Below, in pieces: positions 7,377 to 14,616 of a DNA stretch of 36,715 nt. Position numbers and translations under genes: made by a program. The notes beneath the pieces are model-generated. The model did no database searches and had not been told where the DNA came from. It saw only the letters and a list, made by a program, of their open reading frames with translations. Positions within the stretch are counted from its first letter, which is position 1, and each line of letters begins with the position of its first letter. The DNA is taken from positions 1 to 36,715 of the forward strand of contig JAVBPP010000048.1 in the NCBI GenBank assembly GCA_031549535.1, written 5' to 3'. The DNA is from JAVBPP01 sp031549535. GTDB lineage: Bacteria > Bacillota > Clostridia > Oscillospirales > Acutalibacteraceae.

Positions 7377-7963
7377 GCCCTAAGGCCGGGAAAGCCCAGC
7401 TTTTCCAAAGCATCACTTTTGCAAATCGGCTTCCAATATTCGCGCGTGGCCGCGGCGCTGCATTCCCCTGTGCCGGAGAGTTTGCCGTATTCCCCGAAGA
7501 AAGCGCGCATCTGCCCCCCGCTGTACTGCATGCCAAGCACCAGGCGGAAAATTCCGTCGCTCGCATACAGGGCGCTGGAAATCGGCGTAAAGCGCATGCG
7601 CAAAAAGCTTGCCGCGCAGTCCATCAAGTCGTCCAGGCTGGTGAACTCGTATGTATACACCGTTTCTTCCTTGCGTAAAACCGGACGAGCCGGAATCTGC
7701 TGCCTGCATTTTTCCTCCCGCAGGATGGTGAAATGCATCACACAGCCGCCGTTTTTGCGCGGAATAGCCTCAATCATCATGCGCCCGGTGGGGTCGATAT
7801 CCCGCCCCAGCGCCTGGCCGGCGCGGTCCAGCAAAGTCCATATAACGCGCCGGGTCTCTATATTGGAATAGTCCATGTCCTCATAAGTAATGTCCAGGTC
7901 GCTCATGTCTTGAGTCGTGAGCTCCACGACAATTTTATTTTCTCCCGGAGCTTCTATACGCAT
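7373..7963 (-). CDS. MecA-like adaptor protein
   Basis: A 196-aa protein resembling the MecA/YpbH adaptors, which hand substrates to the ClpC-ClpP protease in Firmicutes. The N-terminal domain follows the MecA pattern: MRIE, a start with alternating strands, then TTQDMSDLDITYEDMDY. The C-terminal domain contains SLDDLMDCA and the strand-rich YRLVL/FRLVLGMQY-type region expected for ClpC binding. It is somewhat shorter than B. subtilis MecA (about 218 aa). In B. subtilis MecA controls ComK; here the partner is unknown. A promoter lies at 8008-8036. The 3' end overlaps rpe tail to tail by 4 nt. Confidence 0.8.
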   Translation of the reverse strand: MRIEAPGENKIVVELTTQDMSDLDITYEDMDYSNIETRRVIWTLLDRAGQALGRDIDPTGRMMIEAIPRKNGGCVMHFTILREEKCRQQIPARPVLRKEETVYTYEFTSLDDLMDCAASFLRMRFTPISSALYASDGIFRLVLGMQYSGGQMRAFFGEYGKLSGTGECSAAATREYWKPICKSDALEKLGFPGLRA

Positions 7964-8007
7964 AAACCGCCGCCGTCCTTTCTGATGCTGATTACTTCAT
8001 TACTAGT

Positions 8008-8036
8008 ATGATATAACCCGTACAAGCAGGATGCAA
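8008..8036 (-). promoter_or_regulatory. Promoter of the MecA-like gene
   Basis: On the minus strand: TTGCAT (8031-8036), a 17-nt spacer, TATCAT (8008-8013), about 45 nt upstream of the ATG. On the plus strand TATGAT (8007-8012) overlaps it and might serve as a -10 for the long rnfD-like operon, but no good -35 was found for that strand. Confidence 0.5.
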
Positions 8037-8071
8037 TGCAAAATTTTTGGCAATTTTGGAGGGTAACCGTT

Positions 8072-9079
8072 TTGAAAAATCAAACCGAGCTGCACCAAGA
8101 TATAATCCTTGGCCGGCAGGAGGCCACCACGCAGCTCATCGCATTGGCGGTGGTGGCTGTTATGGCGTGGTTTTTCTACGGGGAACGCTCCCTGCGCCTC
8201 TTGTTTGCGGGCGCCGCCGCCGCGCTTTGCGCCGAGCTTTTGGCTCAGGGTTTATTCCGCAGGCTGCGCAAGCCGTTGGATTATCACAGCCTTGTTGTGG
8301 GCGCCTGCATTGCCATGATGCTGCCCGCAAACGCGCCTTACACCGTGGCAATTGTCGGCAGTGTGTTTGCCGTTTGGGCGGTGAAGCTGCCCTTTGGCGG
8401 AACCATGCACGCGCCCTTTGTGCCCGCCGCCGCCGGGTTTGCCTTTTTGTGCCTGTGCTTTCCAAAGGAAGTATTTTCCTACCCGCAGATGAAAACGATA
8501 ACGGACATCACGGTTTCAGCCGCCGCCTGGGGGGACGGAACCTCCCTTGCCTCCCTGCTGCAAAACGGGCAGTCAACAGCGGTTGGCTCCGGCCTTGCGG
8601 CAAGCCTGCTTATTGGCAACGCGCGGGGCATTTCCGGCCCGATGGGAACGGGCTGCATCCTGGTGCTGCTGCTTTGCCTGCTTTTGCCGGTGATGCGCAA
8701 GCCGCGCACGGCGCTGGGGCCGCTGGGCTTTTTGTTCAGCTGCGCGGTTTTGGCCTTTGCCTTCCCGCGGGTGCAGATGGGGCGGTGGTATTCGGTGCTG
8801 TTTGAGCTGTGCGCCGGCATGCTGGTGTTTGCGGCCGTGTTTTTTATAACAGACAGCGCAACCTCGCCGGATACAGGGGGGATGCGCCTGCTCTACGGCA
8901 TCCTGGCGGGAGTGCTGTGCATGCTGTTTCGCTACTTCGGCGTTTATGAGGAGGGCGTGTGCTTTGCGGTGTTGGCCGCCAACGCACTTTGGCCGATTTT
9001 TGAGGACGGGATTCAAAAACTGCTTTCCTTTTTGCCCGGAAAAAGCCGGACTCTGGAGCGGAAGGAAAAGACCTATTAA
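8072..9079 (+). CDS. RnfD/NqrB-like membrane protein
   Basis: A 335-aa polytopic membrane protein with about nine to ten hydrophobic segments, homologous to RnfD, a subunit of the Rnf ferredoxin:NAD oxidoreductase. Supporting blocks are LPFGGTMHAPFVPAAAGF (RnfD has GGxxxNPFNPA), FFITDSATSPDTGGMRLLYG (RnfD: F-LTDPVTA...GR-I-G) and YEEGVCFAVLAANALWPIFE (RnfD: GVAFAVLLAN). RnfD normally carries FMN on the Thr of a S/T-x-A-T-P-L motif. Here the matching region reads WGDGTSLAS: a Thr is in place but its context is not the usual one. TTG at 8072 was chosen because GGAGGG lies 8 nt upstream; the frame is open 12 codons further. It heads a long run of co-directional genes. No RnfB, RnfC or RnfG gene is adjacent. 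Confidence 0.85.
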   Translation: MKNQTELHQDIILGRQEATTQLIALAVVAVMAWFFYGERSLRLLFAGAAAALCAELLAQGLFRRLRKPLDYHSLVVGACIAMMLPANAPYTVAIVGSVFAVWAVKLPFGGTMHAPFVPAAAGFAFLCLCFPKEVFSYPQMKTITDITVSAAAWGDGTSLASLLQNGQSTAVGSGLAASLLIGNARGISGPMGTGCILVLLLCLLLPVMRKPRTALGPLGFLFSCAVLAFAFPRVQMGRWYSVLFELCAGMLVFAAVFFITDSATSPDTGGMRLLYGILAGVLCMLFRYFGVYEEGVCFAVLAANALWPIFEDGIQKLLSFLPGKSRTLERKEKTY

Positions 9080-9105
9080 ACACACACAGGAAGGGAGAGA
9101 ATCGT

Positions 9106-10065
9106 ATGCCAAAGCAGGAAAAAGCGGCGCAGAACACCCGCTTTGCCTATGTGCTGCTGCGGGGCGCGGTGGTAAAAAACCCGGTATTGGTGCAATTGGT
9201 CGGCCTGTGCCCGGTGTTTGCCGCTTCTGCAACGCTGAAAATGGCCGCACTGCTCAGCGCCACCTTTTTTGTTTCCTTCCTCTTTACGCAGTGTATCGCC
9301 TGCCTGTTTTTGAAAAAGATGCCGCGCTTTTTGCGCGTTGCGGTCTATATGCTACTTGGCATCGGCGCGGTGGTGGCTGTCATGCTGCTGCTGGAGCGCT
9401 TTGACCATGAGCTCCTGGGCGCGGCCGGTATTTATTTGCCGCTGCTGTGTGTGCATTCTGTGGTTTCCCTGCATTGTGAAAAGCTGGCGGTGAAGGCGGA
9501 TATTAAATTTGCCATGCAGGATGCGTTCGCAACGGGCCTTGGGTATTGTATCGCGTTTTTATTCACCGGCCTGGTGCGGGAATACCTCAGCATGGGCACG
9601 GTTTGGGGCAGGGCGGCCTATATTCCGGTGAAGTTGCCCGCATTTGGACTTGCATTTGCAAGCTTTTTGGTTTTGGCCTTTTTTGCCGCGGGTCTGCAGG
9701 GTTTTACCCGGCGTGTGTTCCCCGCCCACGCCAAGGAGGCGGCGTTGAAAATTTCAGACACGGTCGTGCACGTTTCTCAGCCGCAGATTGCGCCGCCCAG
9801 CGGCCCGGTCGGTGCGTTTACACCCATGCCGCAGGCACTGGATCCGGCGCATGTGCGCTCGGTGCTGCAGGATATTGTGCAGCACACCGCGCAGGACGGT
9901 GAGGCGGCGGAATCCCCCTATGAAAAATACACCGCCGGCTTAGACGGCGCTCAACCGGATCCGGAGGCGCCCGTTTCTGTGGATTTGCTGGAAATTCGCT
10001 GGCGTTTCCAACGCATTATGGAGGAACTGGATCAGCACGAGCAGGATAAAACGGAGCACGAATAA
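9106..10065 (+). CDS. RnfE/NqrD-like membrane protein with C-terminal extension
   Basis: A 319-aa protein. Residues about 15-205 are homologous to RnfE, a six-helix membrane subunit; KNPVLVQLVGLCPVFA is an almost exact match to the RnfE start and keeps Cys35. The second conserved motif, LPLIVTNC in RnfE, reads LPLLCVHS (111-118), so the second 2Fe-2S cysteine is replaced by Ser118; Cys115 and Cys124 lie nearby. Residues about 206-319 form a hydrophilic, Pro/Ala-rich tail with an acidic, charged C-terminal helix (RWRFQRIMEELDQHEQ), absent from ordinary RnfE of about 200-230 aa. The tail probably lies in the cytoplasm. It follows the RnfD-like gene by 26 nt, with GGAAGGGAG as RBS. Confidence 0.85.
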   Translation: MPKQEKAAQNTRFAYVLLRGAVVKNPVLVQLVGLCPVFAASATLKMAALLSATFFVSFLFTQCIACLFLKKMPRFLRVAVYMLLGIGAVVAVMLLLERFDHELLGAAGIYLPLLCVHSVVSLHCEKLAVKADIKFAMQDAFATGLGYCIAFLFTGLVREYLSMGTVWGRAAYIPVKLPAFGLAFASFLVLAFFAAGLQGFTRRVFPAHAKEAALKISDTVVHVSQPQIAPPSGPVGAFTPMPQALDPAHVRSVLQDIVQHTAQDGEAAESPYEKYTAGLDGAQPDPEAPVSVDLLEIRWRFQRIMEELDQHEQDKTEHE

Positions 10066-10091
10066 CAGCCAGGGGAAGGACGGCGAAGCGC

Positions 10092-10685
10092 ATGGAACTT
10101 TTCATTGATTTTTTTGTGACAGCCCTGTACTCCATTTTCATACAGAATTTCGTGCTCAGCGGCGGCCTTGGCATGAGCGAGGTGCTGCGTGCCGCAACCA
10201 AACCGCGCCGTTTTGTGATGTTTATTGTCATGCTCTCCGGCTTTTCGGTGCTAACCAGTGTCATTTGCCGTGCGCTGGACTACATTCCGGCCATTGACCG
10301 GCTGTCTCCCTTACTGCATTTTATTCTCTTCGCGTTGGTTTTGATTTTTTTATTTTTAATTGTAACCTCCCTTTTACTCATTACCATCCGCCCCACGCAT
10401 AAATTTATCAGCACCCTTGGCATGGCGGCGCTGAACACCATGGTTTTGGCAATTCCGCTGATTAACCGCCAGATGGGTTACAGCATGATGAACAGCATCG
10501 GCTCCGGCCTGGGCGCGGGGCTTGCCTTTGCCCTTGCGGCGGTGCTCATCAGCAAAGGGCTTTCGAAAATTGCGGATAACGAGGATATCCCCGCCGCGTT
10601 TCGCGGAACGCCCGCCATGCTGCTGTATGTTTCTCTGCTTTCCATGATGTTTCTCGGGCTGTCCGGCAACGGATTGTTCGGATAA
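10092..10685 (+). CDS. RnfA/NqrE-like membrane protein lacking cluster cysteines
   Basis: A 197-aa protein with six predicted membrane helices, homologous to RnfA. IQNFVLSGGLGMSE (17-30) matches RnfA NNFVL-x-x-x-LG-x-CP, with Ser29 where RnfA has the cluster Cys. ALNTMVLAIPLIN (113-125) matches RnfA TNCAVLGVALLN, with Thr116 where RnfA has its second Cys. The rest, GAGLAFALAAVL and IPAAFRGTPAMLL, also follows RnfA closely (VPAPFRG), so the alignment is firm. Both ligands for the membrane 2Fe-2S cluster are therefore missing. It lies 26 nt after the RnfE-like gene and its length is normal for the family (about 193 aa). Confidence 0.87.
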   Translation: MELFIDFFVTALYSIFIQNFVLSGGLGMSEVLRAATKPRRFVMFIVMLSGFSVLTSVICRALDYIPAIDRLSPLLHFILFALVLIFLFLIVTSLLLITIRPTHKFISTLGMAALNTMVLAIPLINRQMGYSMMNSIGSGLGAGLAFALAAVLISKGLSKIADNEDIPAAFRGTPAMLLYVSLLSMMFLGLSGNGLFG

Positions 10686-10737
10686 TTTTTCCGAATACGC
10701 ATACAATATTCTGTAACAGGGAAGGGAGGGTTTGCCC

Positions 10738-11844
10738 GTGGCAAGAAAAAAGCGTTATGGCTCAGAGCGAAATTTTCATACAAGCTATATGGGGTTTTCT
10801 AAAAAATATGCCAGCAGCACAAGTCAGAACCTGCAATTTACGCGCAGAAAAAACCGGCAATCCATCCTGGAACTGGTGATTTTGGCGCTGGCGGTTTTGG
10901 TTATGCTGGCGGTTGGTTTTTTTGTTACGGACGTTCTACTCAAGCTTTCAGAAAAACCGCCCGAGGCGGAAACCACGGTCCAGGGGGAGACAAACGGCAC
11001 AAGCGCCACCGAAGTGCCGACTACTACGGCACCGCCGCGAGACGCCAAACTGGGCAATATCGCGGGCCTGTATTGTTCCCCCGCAAGCTTTCGTTCCGAT
11101 TCCGCGTTGAACAGCCTGGCAGCAAAAGCAAAGAGGGAAAACCGTAGCACCGTGCTCCTGGAGCTGAAGGACAGGGAGGGCAGGCTGGCTTTTCCCAGCG
11201 GGAATGAGACAGCGCAGGTGATTGGCGCGGCGGCAAATGCGCTGGTGGATTGCAAGGAGCGCGTTGCACAATTAAAGCAGCAGGGGCTGCAGGTTTTCGG
11301 CAGAATCTATTGTTTTCAAGACCCGCTCGCGGCCGGAGCCAGGCGGGATATGGCGGTGCACTACGGCACGGGCGACAGCCTGTGGCTGGACAACAAGAGT
11401 TCCGCGGGCGGAAAGCCCTGGCTGAATCCCTTTTCTGAGGCCGCGCAGGAATATCTGCTGGACTTGGTACGGGAATGCGCCGCGCTGGGCGTAGATGCCC
11501 TGGTGCTGGATGCCCTGCAGTTTGGGCAGGGCGGGCTTTCCAAAGCGGGCTTTCCGGGGGAGGATACGGCGGAGCGGAGCCGCAACGCGGCGCTGAACAC
11601 CTTTGTGGAAAAAGTCAAGCAGGCCGCAGGAGGCGTTCCGGTCATCTGCTATATGGAAAGCGCGGCTGCGCGTGGGCAGGTGAGTGAGCAGTATGACGGC
11701 GACCTCTGGAGCTGCAAGGCGGATGCCTTTTTGGTTCCGCTGAAGCCTGCGGAGTTTGCGGGCATTGCACAATTTCCCAAGGGGAAAAAAGCCATTGTTT
11801 TTTCTACACAGCAGCCCGGGAGCGGGGACTATATCTTATACTAA
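10738..11844 (+). CDS. Membrane-anchored putative glycoside hydrolase-like protein (DUF4015-type)
   Basis: A 368-aa protein. A basic N-terminus of about 45 residues precedes one membrane helix (roughly 45-67), then a Thr/Pro-rich linker (about 70-102) and a TIM-barrel-like extracellular domain. The domain resembles the putative glycoside hydrolase family DUF4015: LYCSP, VLLELKDREGRL, VFGRIYCFQDPLA, WLNPFSEAAQEYLLDLVRE and the strand GVDALVLDALQFG. Family members are thought to act on or bind cell-wall glycans, but activity is not well established. GTG at 10738 has GGGAGGG 7 nt upstream. The gap of 52 nt from the RnfA-like gene is the largest within this run of thirteen genes. Confidence 0.75.
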   Translation: MARKKRYGSERNFHTSYMGFSKKYASSTSQNLQFTRRKNRQSILELVILALAVLVMLAVGFFVTDVLLKLSEKPPEAETTVQGETNGTSATEVPTTTAPPRDAKLGNIAGLYCSPASFRSDSALNSLAAKAKRENRSTVLLELKDREGRLAFPSGNETAQVIGAAANALVDCKERVAQLKQQGLQVFGRIYCFQDPLAAGARRDMAVHYGTGDSLWLDNKSSAGGKPWLNPFSEAAQEYLLDLVRECAALGVDALVLDALQFGQGGLSKAGFPGEDTAERSRNAALNTFVEKVKQAAGGVPVICYMESAAARGQVSEQYDGDLWSCKADAFLVPLKPAEFAGIAQFPKGKKAIVFSTQQPGSGDYILY

Positions 11845-11856
11845 AGTGAGTGTGGC

Positions 11857-13722
11857 ATGTATCAATCCTATGAGCGGTATTATAAAGAGCCTTTCGGTGC
11901 GGTGGCGGCGGGCGAAAGCCTACGTTTTCGCGTGGAACTGCCCCGCAGCCTAGGCTGCCGCGCGTTGCGCTTGTGTACCCGCACGGACGACGAGGAGCGA
12001 TTCATGCATCAGCCCTTGGAATGGGAATGCATGCGAGGGGAAGAGAAAGAAAGCTGGATTTGTTTTGTTATACCCGAACATCCGGCGCTGTGCTGGTATT
12101 ATTTTGCTCTGTCAACGGATTTTGGCGAGCGTGTGCTGCTGCGCGGGGCGGATAACGCAGCCGTGCTCAGTGACGCGCTGCAGGAGCCCGGGGAAGGAGA
12201 TTGTTGGCAGCTGACGGTGTATGACGCCTGCTGCCAGGCTCCGCAATGGCTGTATGGCGGTGTTTACTATCAAATTTTTCCTGACCGTTTTTTCGCCTCC
12301 GGAAAACCCAAGGCGGAGGTTCCGCCCGAGCGGATTCTGCGCGGGGACTGGGGCGAGGAACCGCTTTGGGAGCCGGACAGGGACGGGAAGGTGACACAGT
12401 ACGACTTTTTCGGCGGCGATTTGTGCGGCATTACGGAAAAGCTCTCTTATCTTGCTGATTTGGGCGTGACCTGCCTTTACCTTACGCCGATTTTTTTTGC
12501 ACAGTCCAACCACCGTTATGACACGGCGGATTACCTGCGCATCGATCCCCTGCTGGGGAACGAGGATGATTTTACGCAGCTGTGTGAACAAGCCGAACGG
12601 CGCGGCATCCGCATACTGCTGGACGGAGTCTTTTCCCACACGGGGGACGACAGCGTGTATTTTAACCGCCGAAATCGCTTCCCGGCGAAAGGAGCCTATC
12701 AGTCGCGGGAATCGTCCTATTATTCTTGGTATCGGTTCCGTTCCTGGCCGGAGGATTATGCCTGCTGGTGGAATGTCGCCATTCTGCCGGAGCTGCGCAA
12801 GGAGGAGCCTGCGGTGCTCGATTTTTTCACCGGAGAGCAAGGTGTCGTCCGCCGTTGGCTGCAACGGGGTGCTTCCGGCTGGCGCTTGGATGTTGCGGAT
12901 GAACTGCCGGATGTTTTTTTGGATGCCCTGCACGGCGCGGCCAAGGCGGAAAAGGCCGATGCCATGATATTGGGCGAGGTTTGGGAGGATGCCTCCAACA
13001 AAATCAGCTACGGCAACCGGCGGCGCTATCTATTGGGCGGCCAGCTGGACAGTGTGATGAACTACCCCTTTCGCAACGCGATTTTACATTTTGTGATAAG
13101 CGGAGAGGCGGAGCGCTTTTTCCCTTTGGTGCTATCTGTTTTGGAGCATTACCCGCCGGGGACGATACATACCCTGCTCAATCCCCTGGGGACGCATGAC
13201 ACGGTACGCGTTTTGACAGAACTTGGCGGTGTGGCACCGGATCCGGTAGCGCGCCGTAGCCCTCCCCTCACTGCGCCGCAGCGGGAACATGCGCTGCGCC
13301 TCTTGCGCCTTGCCGCCGTCCTGCAGTATTGTTTGCCGGGTAACCCCTGCGTGTATTACGGGGATGAGGCGGGGTTGGAGGGTGGAGCGGATCCTTTCAA
13401 CCGGGGTTGTTACCCCTGGGGGGAAGAGGACGAGGCACTGCTGATGTTTTACCGCTCGCTCGGTGGGCTGCGAAAAGAGCACACGGTGCTTCGGGACGGG
13501 GTGTTTACCCATCTCTCCGCCGCGCAGGGTTGTATCGCCTTTGCCAGGGAAAGCGAGGATGAGCGCCTGTTGCTGCTGTGTAACCGCAACCCGCACCCCA
13601 TTTCGTATCATTTGCCCACCCGCTGGCAAAGCGCAGCCCCGGTTGCGCCGTTTACGCGGGAGCAAATACAGGGCGGTGCCATCATCGTGGGCGCGGAGGA
13701 TTTTGTAATTTTAGAAGGATAG
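11857..13722 (+). CDS. GH13 alpha-amylase family enzyme (neopullulanase/cyclomaltodextrinase-like)
   Basis: A 621-aa cytoplasmic glycoside hydrolase (no signal peptide) acting on alpha-glucans or maltodextrins. Residues about 1-130 look like the N-terminal beta-domain of the neopullulanase group; the catalytic barrel begins at GGVYYQIFPDRF. The four GH13 regions are present: DGVFSHTG (I), GWRLDVADEL with nucleophile Asp345 (II), ILGEVWED with acid/base Glu374 (III) and NPLGTHDT with Asp448 (IV). YYGDEAGLEGGADPFNR is typical of the subfamily that includes neopullulanase. The RBS is weak (GTGAG) and the gene starts 12 nt after the preceding stop, suggesting translational coupling. Confidence 0.93.
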   Translation: MYQSYERYYKEPFGAVAAGESLRFRVELPRSLGCRALRLCTRTDDEERFMHQPLEWECMRGEEKESWICFVIPEHPALCWYYFALSTDFGERVLLRGADNAAVLSDALQEPGEGDCWQLTVYDACCQAPQWLYGGVYYQIFPDRFFASGKPKAEVPPERILRGDWGEEPLWEPDRDGKVTQYDFFGGDLCGITEKLSYLADLGVTCLYLTPIFFAQSNHRYDTADYLRIDPLLGNEDDFTQLCEQAERRGIRILLDGVFSHTGDDSVYFNRRNRFPAKGAYQSRESSYYSWYRFRSWPEDYACWWNVAILPELRKEEPAVLDFFTGEQGVVRRWLQRGASGWRLDVADELPDVFLDALHGAAKAEKADAMILGEVWEDASNKISYGNRRRYLLGGQLDSVMNYPFRNAILHFVISGEAERFFPLVLSVLEHYPPGTIHTLLNPLGTHDTVRVLTELGGVAPDPVARRSPPLTAPQREHALRLLRLAAVLQYCLPGNPCVYYGDEAGLEGGADPFNRGCYPWGEEDEALLMFYRSLGGLRKEHTVLRDGVFTHLSAAQGCIAFARESEDERLLLLCNRNPHPISYHLPTRWQSAAPVAPFTREQIQGGAIIVGAEDFVILEG

Positions 13723-13732
13723 GAGCAGCGTT

Positions 13733-14602
13733 ATGCGCAGGAAAAACAGGCAACAGTTCCAAACCGACCGCCAGAGAAAAACCGGGCGCTTTTTACGCAG
13801 TTTTACAGCGTTTGTGGTTTCCGTTTTGCTGTTTGCGGCATTTTCCCTGTTTTATATGTTGCGCAGCTACGACTATGACCTGTCCGCTATTTTGGAGCGG
13901 GAGAGCACCACGGCGGAAACAACGGACCCCGATACCCCCGCCCCCGCCGAAGGGAACGCCAGCTTTTTGCTCTGCTGCAGCACAGTGGATGGGGAGGCGG
14001 AACGGCTCTATTTTGCGGCTCTGGTTTCCTGCGAGGTTGCCTCCAGAGATGTGAGTGTCTGTGTACTTTCGCCGCAGAGCAAGGCCGGAGCGAACAGCCT
14101 GGAGGCACGTTACCGTTCCGGCGGAGCGGTTGCGCTGCGCGAGGCGCTTCAGGCGCAGTATCAGCTGCAACTGGACCGCTACCTGGCCGTAAATTATTCC
14201 GGTTTTAAATCCGTGATACAGCTTCTCGGCGGTGTAGAGGTCACGGTTCCGGAACGTGTGGACTACCGCAGCGCGGAGTTGACGCTGTTGCTATTGCCGG
14301 GCAGGCAAATTTTGCGCGGGGATATGCTACAGAAGTATATGCAGTATCTTTCCGCCCAGGGGGAACAGGGTTTCGCGGGGCAGGCGGAGCTGCTGCGCGC
14401 CATGCTTACGCAGTACCTCACCACTGCCAAACTGGAACAGGCCGAAACACTGTTTACGCAGCTGATTAATGTGGTAGAAAGCGATGTCACCATTTTAGAC
14501 TTCACCGCGGCGCAAAAACCCCTGGCCTTCCTGGCCTATGAGAAAGAGCCGATGAAGATTACGATTTATGATAGTGTCCAGCAATGGAACCATCCGAAAT
14601 AA
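13733..14602 (+). CDS. LytR-CpsA-Psr (LCP)-like protein, catalytic motifs degenerate
   Basis: A 289-aa protein with a basic N-terminus, one membrane helix (about 22-44) and an extracellular domain. LDRYLAVNYSGFKSVIQLLGGVEVTVPE matches the hallmark LCP core (D-R-Y-V-x-V-x-F-x-G-F-x-x-x-I-D-x-L-G-G-V-x-V-x-V-P), and LLPGRQILRGDMLQKYMQY matches the next block. However, the RSDT-type motif and the Arg-rich R-Y-R ... G-D-x-x-R-x-x-R-Q block of active LCP ligases are missing; the matching stretch reads AQGEQGFAGQAELLRAML. It may therefore be a non-catalytic relative of the enzymes that attach teichoic acids or capsule to peptidoglycan. RBS AGGAG lies 7 nt before the ATG. Confidence 0.78.
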   Translation: MRRKNRQQFQTDRQRKTGRFLRSFTAFVVSVLLFAAFSLFYMLRSYDYDLSAILERESTTAETTDPDTPAPAEGNASFLLCCSTVDGEAERLYFAALVSCEVASRDVSVCVLSPQSKAGANSLEARYRSGGAVALREALQAQYQLQLDRYLAVNYSGFKSVIQLLGGVEVTVPERVDYRSAELTLLLLPGRQILRGDMLQKYMQYLSAQGEQGFAGQAELLRAMLTQYLTTAKLEQAETLFTQLINVVESDVTILDFTAAQKPLAFLAYEKEPMKITIYDSVQQWNHPK

Positions 14603-14616
14603 TGGGGAGGATTGGC

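Noticed and set aside
10677..10695. Hairpin TTCGGA...TCCGAA at the end of the RnfA-like gene
   Set aside because: The stem is only 6 bp and no T-run follows, so I do not call it a terminator.
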